From positions 248,001-312,000 of the forward strand of contig JAADJZ010000031.1 of the NCBI GenBank assembly GCA_011032825.1: a stretch of 64,000 nt of DNA. The letters run 5' to 3'. The notes below the pieces were generated by a model, which searched no databases, was not told where the DNA came from, and saw only the letters and a program-made list of their open reading frames with translations. Source of the DNA: Massariosphaeria phaeospora. Lineage: Eukaryota > Ascomycota > Dothideomycetes > Pleosporales. Below are positions 47,200 through 58,544 of the stretch, piece after piece (positions within the stretch are counted from its first letter, which is position 1; each line of letters starts with the position of its first letter). The translations under genes were made by a program, and so were the position numbers.

Positions 47200-49055
47200 T
47201 TGAATTACTAAGCTAGCTAGATTACCGAGCTAGCTAAATTACCGAGCTAGCTACTTTTCCTTAGCACTACTAACTCTATTATTGGCCTACGATGCTTCAA
47301 CCAAGCAACCTAATACTTACTAAACAAGAAAGTAGAATTAATATCGCGATCTAAGCTTATAAAGCTAGCTAATTCTAAAGTCTACGACGCGCTGCTGCAT
47401 TGTTTAACGTCAATTACTAGAAACTCTCTAATTAGCTTAACGAAATTGTATTTCAACTTTAAACACAACTTAATTGCTAGAAGCTTACTGCGACTAAAGA
47501 GCAAACAATTGTTCAACATATTCTCGACTTTAATTCGCAAGAATTTGCTTTCTAGCTGTCTAAGGTAAAAGATATAAGAGATAAACTAATAGCTGCGCAA
47601 AGTAAAAAGCTAGTAGGCAAAAAATAGGCTACAAGATTTGTATCGCGTTTAGGCGAGCTTAAGATAGCTTTCAATTAAGCAAAGAACTAGCAGAGAATAC
47701 AACAAGAAAATTCTAAAGTAATTAGCGCGTAGTTCAAGCTTGTTGGGAATACTAAAGCTAAGTACAGCATCTACAAGAATAACGTGCACAACTTTAATAA
47801 AACTAGCTTCTAAATAGGCGTAATTGAGTTTATGAAAGTCGTTACAAGCTTTTAAAAACGTACTCAACCTAATCTAATCCAGCTAGGCAATTGAGAGTAG
47901 GTAATAGTTATTCAAAGCATCTGCGCCGCAAAGTACGCAATTCTGCTATTTATTATTTACAAAAAGCGCGTTTACATCTTAGCATAGTACGAGAAGAATT
48001 TTATACTTAGCAATTAAAAGCTCTTAGTCTCTAAAAACAGCTAGACAAACAACGCTTTTAGTTTTAAATAGTTAAAGCATTTTAACGCGCATACAAAAGC
48101 GCGTTAGGTAGAGAAGTATTAGCTACTTATTCTAGACAACTATAAGAGCTACCAATTTTAAAATTTCAAAAACTATTGCTTTAAGAACAAGATTTTTACG
48201 CTTTGCATGCTAGCTTATTTATTCTATATTCTTTAGCTGCTAGATGTAGTTTGCTTCTTGCTGCTAAAGCTAAAGTACTCTCAACGCGTTTGAGACTTAG
48301 CGCGCTAGCGCGTTTTTTATATTAACAAAGAAAGCTTCTTGCTAGCCTTTAGAAACGCGTTTTTTGAAGTGTTTACAACAAAGAACTGTAAAAAAGCCTT
48401 TAAAGCTTTAAAGCTAGTTTTTATCAATGCGCAAGTAGTACTTAATCGCTTTAAAGTACGGCTACGTACTTTGCTACTACTTTTCGCACTAGAAACGCCG
48501 TAGCAGTTAAAGACTCTAAGCAATACGCTTGAATTTGAATCGCAATTAAAGCTTATTACTACTAAGCTTGGTTCTTTTCTATTATTTCTAAAGAATAAAG
48601 TTAACTAGCTTGTCAAAGAGTTCTACTAGATAGCCTATTAGGTTGAGCTAATGCGCGATCGAATCTCTAGCTTTAAAAAAACTATTAAAGAAGCAACAAA
48701 AAGAAAATTACAAAAACAAAAGCGGATTTAGACAGGTAGCACAATAGAGTATAGTAATAGATTAGCGCAAGTAGCTGCTAAAGCGTCTACAGCACTTTAG
48801 CTATTAAAGAAAGCGCGTAGTAGAAAGAGTTAAAAAAGAGCACAACTAGCTCTACGGCGCTGTAAAAACTGTAGTAATACAAGGCACAATACTCAAACCT
48901 GCTAAAAGAATACAAAAGAAGCTTTTAAATCTAGAGCTAGCACGACGTACGCAGGTTCCTTGTTTGATAGCAATTAGTTTAATGTTCTTTGAGATAAGTT
49001 GGTTGTGCTAAGGAAAAGTAGCCGGCTCGGTAATCTAGCCGGCTTGGTGTTTTAA
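47200..49055 (+). mobile_element. Pogo-like DNA transposon with C-terminal zinc knuckle (1,856 bp)
   Basis: Inverted repeats sharing GGCTAGATTACCGAGCCGGC and CTACTTTTCCTTAGCAC (RIP-altered on the left, where part of the repeat is also duplicated), flanked by TA at 47198-47199 and 49056-49057. The plus-strand transposase is of the DDE_1 type: VHNFNKTGFQIGVIEFMKVV (D changed to N), VIQSICAAKYA, LLILDNYKSYQ (from DGHxSH), and RNAFFEVFTTKNCKKAFKA. Near 48.86-48.92 kb a CCHC knuckle CKNCSNTRHNTQTC ends the protein. Stops throughout; inactive. Confidence 0.86.
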
Positions 49056-49174
49056 TACGTTAATAGTTTTTGTTAGTGTTGCAATAGCTTTATCTTTGAG
49101 GTAGTAAGCATGTTGTTCGTAGCTCGTTGCGCAACTCGGCTTGCCTACGAGGAGCTCGTTTTTAGTGAAGCATA

Positions 49175-51267
49175 ACGTGTTCGTGCGCGTAATGCACGGA
49201 TTCGCGTAATGCACGCGGAACACTAAAACATAACAAACTCTATTGTTTTCAACACGCGACAACTCTACCAATATGGACCCAATACAAGCTGCGATTGAAA
49301 AAATCGAATTGCAAAAACCAAAAGAAAATTTCTTATATACAGAAATTGCTACTAAACATAGTGTTGTGCGCTCTACTTTAAGCTAAAAACACTAAAGCCT
49401 AACACGCTCTAGAACCTCTAAGAACTTTAACTAACAGAAACTTAGCTTACAACAAGAGCAGAAGCTTGTATAGTATATTAAAAAATTATTAAAAAAACAT
49501 ATACCTCCTACAAGAGAGATAATACGAAATTTCGCATTAACGATAGCTTAGAAGCTAGTTAGTAAAAGCTAGGTTACGCGCTTTATCAACTAGCACAGCA
49601 TTTATTTTATATTACAATAAATAGTTAGCATAGACAGCAATTGCTACAAAGCTAATTTAAAAAACAAATATTGCTTCTATTTTCAGCTCTTACATAGCAA
49701 GATTGATTAATATTAGATAAATTCTCGTTATACGTACAATATAGATAAGAAAAGCTTTATAATTAGTATTGTAAGTAGATTAAAAAAAATATTTAGCTAA
49801 CGAATGTAGAAGAAAAAGAAAGTTAGAGCATTGCTTTAGAATAGAAGCTGCGCATGAATTACACTTCTAGCATGTATATGCGCTAATAAAACTGCTTTGC
49901 TTCTAAGCCTTATCTATAAAGCTGCTAACAAAAGCATTTAATTAAGCTAGGTAAACGATATCTAAGTAGAAGAACACCTAGTTTTTATTACCTTATTACT
50001 CTTTAGCTAGACGAACAACGATATTGAACTTGCCTAGCTTAAGCAGGTGTTTAATCGCTGTACAAAAAAAAAAACTCAACGATTCTATTAACTTTTAATT
50101 CTAGATAGCTACGGATCCTATATTACTATAGATTTTATCAACTACTATAATTAGAACAAGATTCTTTTTGCTATTCTACTTTTTTATTCGACTTATACGC
50201 TTTAGCTACTTGATGTAGCAATATTTAAGCTTCTATTAACAGCTTACTTAGCAAAGCTATTAAAATACTTTTATAGAAGCTAGAGCCTAGCTTCTATTAC
50301 TAAAGGCAACTTCTTTTCTCTATTCTAGAATGCGTAGAAAGCTTCTTTTAAAGAATTAACTATTTTTAGCTTTTTTAGAGCTACAGGCATATTACTACCT
50401 AATTCTAAGCCTATTCTTAATAGGTTTACGCAGAATAAAGAATTAGGCAATAGCTTTTTATTAGGGCTTAGCGATTATAACTAGAGAAAGATAAATAGGC
50501 TTGTACAATTAGTAGTAAAGAATTAGAGTAGTTAAGATATACAAAAGCTTCGCTAATCGCTCTACTACCTATTTGTTTAGAATAAGCTACTTAAGCATAA
50601 AATAGATAAAATTAAGCAAGCGCTATCTACTAAAGAGAAGCGTAAAAAAAAAAGCAAAGCTTTAGATTTCTAACAGCGCTAGGAATATCATAGTAAAGCG
50701 GTTTTCTAGTTACTAAGGAAAATAAAGAAAGCACGTGTTCGTTAATTTATTAGAGAGCAAAAGAAAAAAAAGTAGTAGCTTTAAAAAGCAGAGACAGCAG
50801 AGCTAAAGAAAGCAGCTAAGCTATACAAAGAGAAAATTGCAAAGAAAAAGCGTATAGCGCGGAAAGCAGCTAAGGTAGCTAGAGAGAAAAAGAAAGTAGA
50901 AAAGGCAGCAAAGCGAGCTTGCTAGAAAGAAGCTTGCGACGCTACAAAAGCTCTACAATTTTTTTAAAAAAGTAAAAGAAAAGCTTTGCAGCTATTTCTA
51001 CAGAGCAAAAAGCGTTACAAACGTAGCGTTGATACTAGAAATGCTGCGAAGGCCTTAGAAAGCGTATTTGCTATTCTAGCTATTCTAACGCGTTGCAGCC
51101 GCAGCGTCAAGTTTCTAGATAGATATAAGTAGCGCAAATTAATCGCAAGTATCAATATAGTACTTTGCTAAAAATTCTTATAATAATATTAATTGTAGCT
51201 AGCTCTATTGCTTTATTGCTAGTAGAACGTTTATAGTATTTCGCGTGCATTACGCGCACGAACACGT
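49175..51267 (+). mobile_element. Fot1-like element A (2,093 bp, RIP-mutated)
   Basis: Ends ACGTGTTCGTGCGCGTAATG and its complement, flanked by TA at 49173-49174 and 51268-51269. Plus-strand transposase from ATG 49273 (MDPIQAAIEKIELQKPKENF) through YNIDKKSF, TNNDIELA and a decayed LLILDSYGSY to a Lys/Ala-rich tail at 50.75-50.95 kb. Similar in layout to elements 1 and the two outer Fot1-like elements. Sits within the left terminal repeat of the mariner-like element. Confidence 0.9.
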
Positions 51268-51269
51268 TA

Positions 51270-53408
51270 GAGTGCTTGTGCGCTACGCAAGCTATTATAG
51301 TACACAAGCTACTTCAACTTTAAAACATATAATCTATTTCAACTTTAACACGTCGTTACTCTACTAATATAGATCTAATTAACGCTGCAATTAAAGTAAT
51401 TAACTTGCGCAAACCTAGCGCATCTTTTTTGTACTACTAAGTTGCTAAACAGTTTAGCGTTAATTGCACGACGCTGTTGCAAAGACACTAAAGCACATTG
51501 CAGTCTTAGACAAAGTACTACAAACACTAGCAATTACTTAACTTACAATAAAAAGCAAAACTTGTTATATACATAAAAAAATGCACTAAGCGAAGCTTGC
51601 TACCTACACAAAAGATAGTACAAAATTTCGCAAGTGCAGTTGCAAAATAAAAAGCTTTAGATACGTAGGTTTCGCGCTTCTTGCATTAACACAAAAATAA
51701 GCTTATAGTTAAATAAAGCGCTAGGCTTAATTGCAATCGTTACTAAGCTAATTTATATAAAAAATACAACTTATACTTTCAACTACTTTATAAGAAAATA
51801 CGAAAGTACGATGTAAAGCTAGGCAATACTTACAATATAAATAAAAAAAGCTTTTTCGTTAGCATAACTACACGCACCAAACGCGTTTTTTCTAAAGCAA
51901 TCTAGCTAGCAAAACTGCGTACGGCGGCTATACAAGATGGCAATAGAGAATAGATTACGCTTCTAGCTTGCGTTTGTAGCAATAAGAGCTTACTGCCGCT
52001 TGCTTTTATCTACGAAAGAAAAGCTAGGTTGCAATCGAGCTAGGTTAACTCTATTAAAGCTAAAAAACACAAGGTTTTTGTTACTAACTCAACTTTAAGA
52101 TAGACAAATAACAATATTAGATTAGCATAGCTTAAGCAGTTGTTTGAGCGCTATACTGCAACAAAAGCGCGTTGGCAATAGCGCTTTTTTATTGTTAACA
52201 GCTACAGCAGCTACATTACGCGCAAGTTTATCAACTACTGCAACGCTAAAAAGATTCTCTTTGCTATTTTTTTTCTTTATTTAACTTACACTTTACAGCT
52301 GCTTGATGTAGTAATATTCTCGCTGCTTTTAAAGCACTATACTTAAGAACTCAACTGCTATCTACACCAATCGCAAGAGCTTATTAGCGTCAAAAAAAGC
52401 GACTTTTTTTTGATATTTTGGTTAGCGTGGGGTAGTACAATGAGGCCGAAGCTTATTTTAAAAAGTTTTCAAGCTACAAGCGTGTAGCCGATAGATGCGA
52501 AAGTTATACTAAAACGCTTTAACACTACTACCTCTAATTAAGATAAAAATACAAAACTGCAGAAGCTAGGTAAGAAGAATAGTTAGAGAGACTTGCAAAA
52601 AAATTTAGACGCTGCAGTTGCAGATAAAGAAAAAGCTAAAAGCAAACGCGTCGCTGCTGCATTACACTCTCTACAGGTTCAAAACAAGCTTCTCTACTAC
52701 GAAAACGAAGGCCTGCGCGCCGCGATCACTACCAAATAAAAGCATAAAAAAAAGAGTAAAGTTCTTGACCTGCAGCAGCGCAAAGAGTTTTACAGCAGTG
52801 CTATACTATAGAGTCCTCGCAAGGTTTGAGAAGCTTGTGCGCGCAAGACGGTCAGACAGCGCGAAGAAAAGCAAGAAAAACTCTAAAAAACTCACAATCG
52901 CGAGCTTAAAGCTGCAGCTACACTATACAAGAAAAAGATAGCAAAGAAAGCAAAGGCGCTGCAGCAAATCGCGAGGGAGCGCGCAGCAGAGAAGCGTAAA
53001 GCAAGGGCTGCAAAACTAGCCGCAGCGCGCGCGCTCAAAAAGCAGCAACGCAACGCTGCAACCTCACAAAAATCTCGCAATACACTAAACAAGAGCAAGC
53101 GAAAAGCTTTACAAAGCGCTGCTTTAAAATTTACAAAAAAGCGTCGTGTTGTAGGTGCTAAAAGTAGTGTTAATGCTGCACCTCTGCCGCTATCGCTTCC
53201 ACCTAAAACCACCACGCGCGGCCGCCAAATTAAGGTACTACAAAAATTTAAGTAGTACAAAAGCTGCGCAAGGCTCTATATAGTACTACACTAAAAAATC
53301 TCATAATAATACAATTTGTATGTGGCTCTACAGCTTCATTTTTGCGCGCGCTGATTTTAGAAGGGGTGGCTCGTGTACTGTAATGGCTCGTGTAGCGCAC
53401 GGGCACTC
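51270..53408 (+). mobile_element. Fot1-like element B, second family (2,139 bp)
   Basis: Ends GAGTGCTTGTGCGCTACGCA and a complementary right end (GAGTGCCCGTGCGCTACACG on the minus strand), TA at 51268-51269 and 53409-53410. Plus-strand transposase near 51.37 kb onward; the basic C-terminal tail (52.6-53.2 kb) is less mutated than the rest. Same length as element 2 at 21372-23510 and a near-identical tail, so the same family. Shares one TA with element A. Confidence 0.9.
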
Positions 53409-55118
53409 TAAGCGAGAACTTGGCATTCCATTCGAACTCCGTTTTTATCAACACCACCTTTTCATCACGACACAACTTTGTCAATATAGCTCCAAAATAC
53501 GTGATTTATGGCTCGAATTAATCGCAGAAAGCCGTTCGAGTATTCTACCGTGAAACAACAGCACAATAAGACCCAACGGAGGGAGCTTGATCCAGTGCAG
53601 CGTGCCTTTGTTGCCGGCGCAGTACTCCACGGCAATGCCTCAGTCAATTCATGTGCCAAATTACTTGGTGTTGATCAAGGCAACCTATCAAGGATGCTCA
53701 AGAAGGTGAAGAGCAGGGCAGAAGAGTCAGGGCTTCCTGTTACAGACCCAATTCACTACCAAAATGAGGTTGGCCGTGGAAGGCCAGATCTCCTTACACC
53801 GGAACAGAAACAATCCATCATCCACATCGCTACCCAGGATCGTGAGCACCGTGAGAGAGAGCCCTGGCAGGCAATAAAAGACGGAGATTTCAGCCATATA
53901 CCGAAAATCTCCATTACTACGTTCGAAAACGTTATGTATGAAGCTGGGTACGCACGCAGAGCCCCCGGTTTTAGGCCTACGTTGAATGACGATCAACGTA
54001 AAACTCGCTATGAGTAGGCTCTGGCACACAATCCCGATAGATATGAGAGAGGAGATAGCAAGGGGTTCAACTTTTAGCGCGTAGTCTACACTGATGAGAC
54101 CTCTGCTCGTATTGGTGAGCAGAGAGGCATAAAAAGAGCTTGGTGTAAACAAAGAGAAGAGTATCACAAGAACTTCAAGAGGCCAAAGCTTCGTAATACC
54201 TGTACTCTGCAGTTCTACGGCGCATTTACGTACGAAGAGAAAGGACCTTGCCATATATACGCCAAAGAGACCAAGGAGGAGAAAGCTGCGGCTGCCAAAG
54301 CTCTCCAAAAAGAGAACCAGGAGAACCAGGCTCAACGAGAGAAGCTAGTCCCACTTGCTCGGCGGGCATTACGCTCTATGGGAGACTCAGAAATCAACAC
54401 CCGTAAACACGCCTGGATTAAAGATATGGAGTACAACCGCAGAGACCGTACACGAGGCGGGATAGATGGATATAGGCATCGAGAGAAGGTGCTCAAACCA
54501 CTCTTAGTGCCTTAGATCAAACAGCTACAAAAGAAAGGCAAGGCTGACGTCGTACTCCTTAAAGACAATGCCCCAGCCCACACCTCGAAGATAGCAGAGG
54601 AGTTTCTAGAGGTCTCTCACATCTCTAAGTTGCCTTGGCCTGGCCATTCACCTGACGTCAACGCCGAGGAGCATGCCTGGCCATGGATAAGGCTTCATAT
54701 AACCAAAGATTACTCTCCGTCAACCTGCGAAAACGAGTGCCGTACTTAGTGGCAACAAGAGTAGCAAAATCTGCCTATAGAGGCAATCAACAAGTGGATT
54801 GATCACGTACCTGAGATTGTACGTCGAATCATCGATCATGGAGGCGACAACGACTTTCATGGATGAAGATGGGGGGGGTAGTCAGGGGTAACTAGTATAC
54901 AGCCGAGAGAGCTCCCAAAACACCAAAACTTGGCCTCATCTTTTCCCAATTAGGCCATATAACCCAGATCAACGAGATCTCGCAGAATTATCATGAATAA
55001 ATGTGTATTTGACCGATTTTGTATGTAAATTTGTATGATGGGGGGGTTTTGGCTGCATTGCCAAGATCTCGCTTATGCCTCACTAAAAACGAGCTCCTCG
55101 TAGTGCGTCGGCACGGTA

Positions 55119-55560
55119 GCGCACGGGCACTCTAGAGGGACGTGCTGACTTTTACCAAATCGCTCGATTACCAACAGATTCAGAAGTTGAGGTATATATA
55201 GTAGGTGCACGTGGTATCATTTTTGCTATGGGAGCCTTCCATGACACGTCTGTTTCAAATGCTGCCTTAACTTTACTTATTCGTGCCACTTTGCTCTTTA
55301 GCACCGATGAACCTGCTTCTAGTGCAGTAGTCTTGCGCTACCGACCACGTTTCTCTTTACTCTTTGGCACTGATGGACCAGCCACATCTAGCGCATTTGC
55401 CTCTGCTTCCAATGCAGTAGTCTTGCGCTTCTGATCACGTTTCTCTTTAATAGCCTCTTTGGCAGCATCCTTTTCAGCACGCATCGCCCGTGCCTCCACT
55501 ACAAAACCAAATTCCTTAATTAGGTGTACAGGAACACACCCCTAATTAGTAGCAGAATTT
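55119..55560 (-). mobile_element. Transposase C-terminal remnant beside nest 2
   Basis: Minus strand reads LIKEFGFVVEARAMRAEKDA and RKTTALEAEANALDVAGPSV with one TAG, a basic tail like those of Fot1-type transposases but of another family. The first bases (55119-55132, GCGCACGGGCACTC) equal the terminal 14 bp of the family-2 Fot1-like elements and are followed by TA (55133-55134). Only the tail is preserved. Confidence 0.5.
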
Positions 55561-55726
55561 GGGTGTTTTAAGAGGTATATATACCCCTAATTTAGGAATA
55601 AACAATAGCTATAGATTTATTATTCATTATTAGAGCGCTATAGAGCTATGAATGTGGAGATTCTAGAGGTCTGAACTGCAAGTGTCTTCAGCCAATCGAG
55701 GAGATTCTCCAATTTTAGTGAGTGTG

Positions 55727-55818
55727 AAATAAATATACATTGAAAACACTAGATAAAGCTGAAGCTGACACTAGATAAATAAATACACATTGAAAACACT
55801 AGATAAAGCTGAAGCTGA
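55727..55818. repeat. 50-bp direct tandem duplication
   Basis: A 42-bp unit starting AAATAAATATACATTGAAAA at 55727 recurs at 55777 with one change, separated by 8 bp. It lies in the 3' flank of F-box gene 1 (about 50 bp beyond its stop). Confidence 0.85.
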
Positions 55819-55870
55819 TATGAATCATAGTCGCAAAAGTGTGCGCATGCACAGAGGGTTCTCTCACGCA

Positions 55871-56890
55871 CTATGGACCATGTATCAAATTTTCCAAATC
55901 CCGAATTGTGTTATCCAGAAGCTGTGCAGCGCTTCTTGAAGTTTTGGCATAATCGTCCCATTCACCTTCCGTCTCCCATAGTAATCTCTCCGTCGGAATG
56001 GCAAAGGATATTTCCTCCCACGTCCATTGGAAGAAGATATGCTGATCATGCATCGAATCGCGTTCGGACCGCAGATGTCTGCAAACGGCTCTGGCTATCA
56101 CTGCTACGGCTTCGTGCAATGTAATACCGTTTTCGTTCCGAGTCTCCAGTATCTCTTCTCGGAAGAATGCCACCAAGCGAGTGCACATCGGGCGGGTAAA
56201 TAAGTCGCGTTCTAAGTGGCAAGTCCGGGCAATTTCCGATGTGTTCTTCAGCAAAGAACACAGACTGGATACCTTGGAGCCCAAAACCGGGACAGTTCGA
56301 TACGAAGAGAACCCCGGTTCTACTCTGCCAGCCCACAGTCCGAGGTTGATGTAGATCTCGGAGCCATGACCTTGCATGCAGATATCCAAGTCCCTTAAAC
56401 CTATCAGTAGTGGATGGATGTTCTCGAATCGAAAGCCCAGATGGAGAATGCAACACTGTCCGCAGTTCACATTCTTTGAGTCTCCTGATAGGGCCATTAC
56501 ACGGCTGAATACCGGTGGGTTGTGCATGTAGATCGAACTAGCTCGATGTTTGTATTCGGACCAATCTTTTTCAGTCGAGTTACTATTAAGCAGCCGTAGA
56601 AAAGCTCGTTTATGAAATGCTAGTAATGGCTCTCCGTTTGTCGACGTGTAGCGTTGTTGCTCAATTGTTGGCGGAGTGGAGTGCGGATGGGATTCTTTCG
56701 ATGTTTGAGCTCGCTTCCACAAGGTTCTTTGTATGCTATGTGTTTGTTCGATGTTGATGTACCAGATCTTGCACACGCACTTGCAACGTAATAGATCTGA
56801 GAAACCTAAGTGGCTAAGAATCATTTCCATGAGCTCGGGGATGTTGGAGAGCTGAGCTCCTGCTGAAAAGCTCTGAGTTTGCGAACTCAT
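55871..56890 (-). CDS. F-box protein 1
   Basis: Single exon, 339 aa. Residues ~14-55 form an F-box (LSNIPELMEMILSHLGFSDL, CKCVCKIWYINI), the part that binds Skp1 in SCF ubiquitin ligases. The rest has no repeats of WD40 or LRR type but shares several blocks with F-box protein 2: RFENIHPLL versus RYEKLHPLL, and LERDLFTRPMCT versus LQEDLFTSPQCT, with a CMQGHGSEIYINLGLW versus CTKGYGTELLVNFKCW block. The shared C-terminal domain is a lineage-restricted fungal type I cannot name. Intact frame. Confidence 0.85.
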   Translation of the reverse strand: MSSQTQSFSAGAQLSNIPELMEMILSHLGFSDLLRCKCVCKIWYINIEQTHSIQRTLWKRAQTSKESHPHSTPPTIEQQRYTSTNGEPLLAFHKRAFLRLLNSNSTEKDWSEYKHRASSIYMHNPPVFSRVMALSGDSKNVNCGQCCILHLGFRFENIHPLLIGLRDLDICMQGHGSEIYINLGLWAGRVEPGFSSYRTVPVLGSKVSSLCSLLKNTSEIARTCHLERDLFTRPMCTRLVAFFREEILETRNENGITLHEAVAVIARAVCRHLRSERDSMHDQHIFFQWTWEEISFAIPTERLLWETEGEWDDYAKTSRSAAQLLDNTIRDLENLIHGP

Positions 56891-57494
56891 AATTCGATTT
56901 AAATGTGCTGAGGGACTCGAGGTATAGATTGTCGGTTTTGTTCGAGTAGGTCAAATTTACACAACACAAGGTAATATGCCTTTTGCATTCATCCAGGGCC
57001 AGCGATTGAGAGTTACATCGATGGTTGACTGAGTGTAGAACTTACACGTGGCACGTTGTACATGTCGTCTATACGTGGCTAATGATACACCACAGACAAA
57101 CGCATTGCGAAGTAAAAATTTGATTTAACTGTAGATCTGCCAATCTGTTAGGGAGAGATAAATTTCCTAATACCACTGCTAATTATGAAGAGCAGCACTT
57201 ACGCGCGACGTTTTAGTTGATAATTAACAATTTTATGTTTATAAAAAACACACCAGAGCAGGTTTTCCGGAGATCGGTATATCCAAAAAACCCACTCTAC
57301 ATGAGCAATAGGCGAGACGCCCAATCTCTTGAAATGACATACATTACTAATGGTCGCAATAATTGGTACTATCTGGTTTAACACTCTCAAGCCTTTAAAT
57401 CAGGTACTCGTAACACAAGCCTTCGGCGTACCCAGAGGTCTGTACATGTTTCATACACCATGGCTTCCATCGCGTCCCTTTTGGGTCTACGAAA
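56891..57494. other. Intergenic spacer between the two F-box genes
   Basis: 604 bp, moderately AT-rich. It holds the promoter of F-box gene 1 and the terminator of F-box gene 2, both on the minus strand. Nothing else is recognised. Confidence 0.6.
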
Positions 57495-58544
57495 TCATTC
57501 TTCGTTGCCTTGACTTCCTCCAGAGAAACGTCGGCTCCGCTCGGTCCACATATAGTGTGCCGACAGACTCAGATTATCATACGCCTGAACGAGCCTCGTA
57601 AGATCTCCCTGATCCATCCAGTCCTGCTCCCAAGCGTCGTCACTTGACGGTCGAACCCGATGCAGCGGGGAAAATACAAGATGGTCTTCAATCTTTCTAT
57701 GTAACATGCTAATGGTGGCGTCGACACAGCAGCGGTATGCATTGGTGATAATTTTTAGGGCTTCACCGAGACGCACACCAGTCACGTTGCGCACGCTCAA
57801 AGAGGGACACACGTTTGTGACTGCTAAGAAGGTGCACTGTGGGCTGGTGAAAAGGTCTTCTTGAAGGTTGTAAGCCTGTACAACCTTCATTGCCTGACGG
57901 AGGCGCCCGAGCCTGGCAACCAGTAGTTTGAGATTCTTCAGCTCCAAGTTCACGGGCCACGGGCCTTCTTTTGAATTCGAGTGATTCCAATCGACCATCC
58001 AACATTTGAAATTAACAAGAAGTTCAGTTCCGTAGCCTTTTGTGCAAACTTCCATGGTGGGGAAAAAGGAAAGCAGAGGGTGAAGTTTCTCGTACCGAAA
58101 TTGAGCGTGCCAACTTCGGCATATCAGACAACACACTTCAGCAGGCTCTAGTCGATCGATGGAAAATCCGAATGTTTCTTCGGTATTTTTAACTATCTTA
58201 CAGCTTTGGTTATCATAGTGGTTACGGTCGCGCGAGGCCTGGTCGCTTCCCAGGTACGCAATTGTCAGGTGTTGAAGGCTTTCTAGAGGAGAGGAACCAT
58301 TTTGGGATAAGAGGTTCCGCGCAGCAGCAGAAGGTTCATGGAAGAGGGGATTTTGCTCGGCGGAGTTCGTCTCGGGTCGCTTCCAAAGCAGCTTCTGGGT
58401 GCTTGAGGTTTCGTTGATGCATGTTCTCCAGGTCCTACACACCAACTGCGCATCTAGTAGGCTCTTGAAATCGAGGTTGGAGAATATTATTTCGAGAAGC
58501 TCATTGATGTGGGCGACGCGCTCTCCGGCGGTTTCGGGTCGCAT
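57495..58544 (-). CDS. F-box protein 2, paralogue of F-box protein 1
   Basis: Single exon, 349 aa. The F-box is at residues ~10-55 (HINELLEIIFSNLDFKSLLD, QLVCRTWRTCI). A middle Cys-containing segment (EVCCLICRSW) precedes the RYEKLHPLL block shared with F-box protein 1, and the order of shared blocks is the same in both proteins. Same strand and 600 bp apart, so a tandem duplication that has diverged widely. Likely substrate adaptor of an SCF ligase; target unknown. Confidence 0.85.
   Translation of the reverse strand: MRPETAGERVAHINELLEIIFSNLDFKSLLDAQLVCRTWRTCINETSSTQKLLWKRPETNSAEQNPLFHEPSAAARNLLSQNGSSPLESLQHLTIAYLGSDQASRDRNHYDNQSCKIVKNTEETFGFSIDRLEPAEVCCLICRSWHAQFRYEKLHPLLSFFPTMEVCTKGYGTELLVNFKCWMVDWNHSNSKEGPWPVNLELKNLKLLVARLGRLRQAMKVVQAYNLQEDLFTSPQCTFLAVTNVCPSLSVRNVTGVRLGEALKIITNAYRCCVDATISMLHRKIEDHLVFSPLHRVRPSSDDAWEQDWMDQGDLTRLVQAYDNLSLSAHYMWTERSRRFSGGSQGNEE

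Larger units (their letters stand above)
49148..55100 (+). mobile_element. Mariner-like element (1,717 bp without inserts), least decayed in the nest
   Basis: Inverted repeats starting CGAGGAGCTCGTTTTTAGTG (left 49148; right end 55100), TA at 49146-49147 and 55101-55102. The left repeat is broken at 49174 by two tandem Fot1-like elements and resumes at 53411 (AGCGAGAACTTGGCA). The transposase is one frame, 53508-54866 (453 codons), with exactly five in-frame stops, all TAG (54015, 54075, 54513, 54747, 54762). Catalytic segments VYTDETSARIGEQRG, LLKDNAPAHTS and SPDVNAEEHAW fit a D,D34E pattern. It inserted into the right terminal repeat of the outer Fot1-like element. All-TAG stops point to RIP of CAG or TGG codons. 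Confidence 0.88.
35992..55116 (+). mobile_element. Nest 2: outer Fot1-like element with all its insertions
   Basis: Left terminal repeat starts CCGTGCCGACGCGCTAGGCG at 35992; the matching right repeat ends at 55116 but is itself split, its inner part lying at about 49099-49147. TA flanks both ends (35990-35991; 55117-55118). Transposase on the plus strand from ATG 36090 (MAPIDDAIAAIESRELGENF) with many TAG stops, interrupted at about 36755 by hAT elements, resuming near 45.93 kb (TNNDIRLA, a decayed DGHGS) and ending in a basic tail near 46.6-46.95 kb. It is further interrupted by a pogo-like element and a mariner-like element. Dead by RIP. Confidence 0.88.

Noticed and set aside
49035..49271. 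Minus-strand ORF whose ADALGKPSCATSYEQH resembles an NLR tail and the ORF at 35846-36079
   Set aside because: Both are translations of the terminal repeat of the outer Fot1-like element of nest 2, not of a receptor gene.
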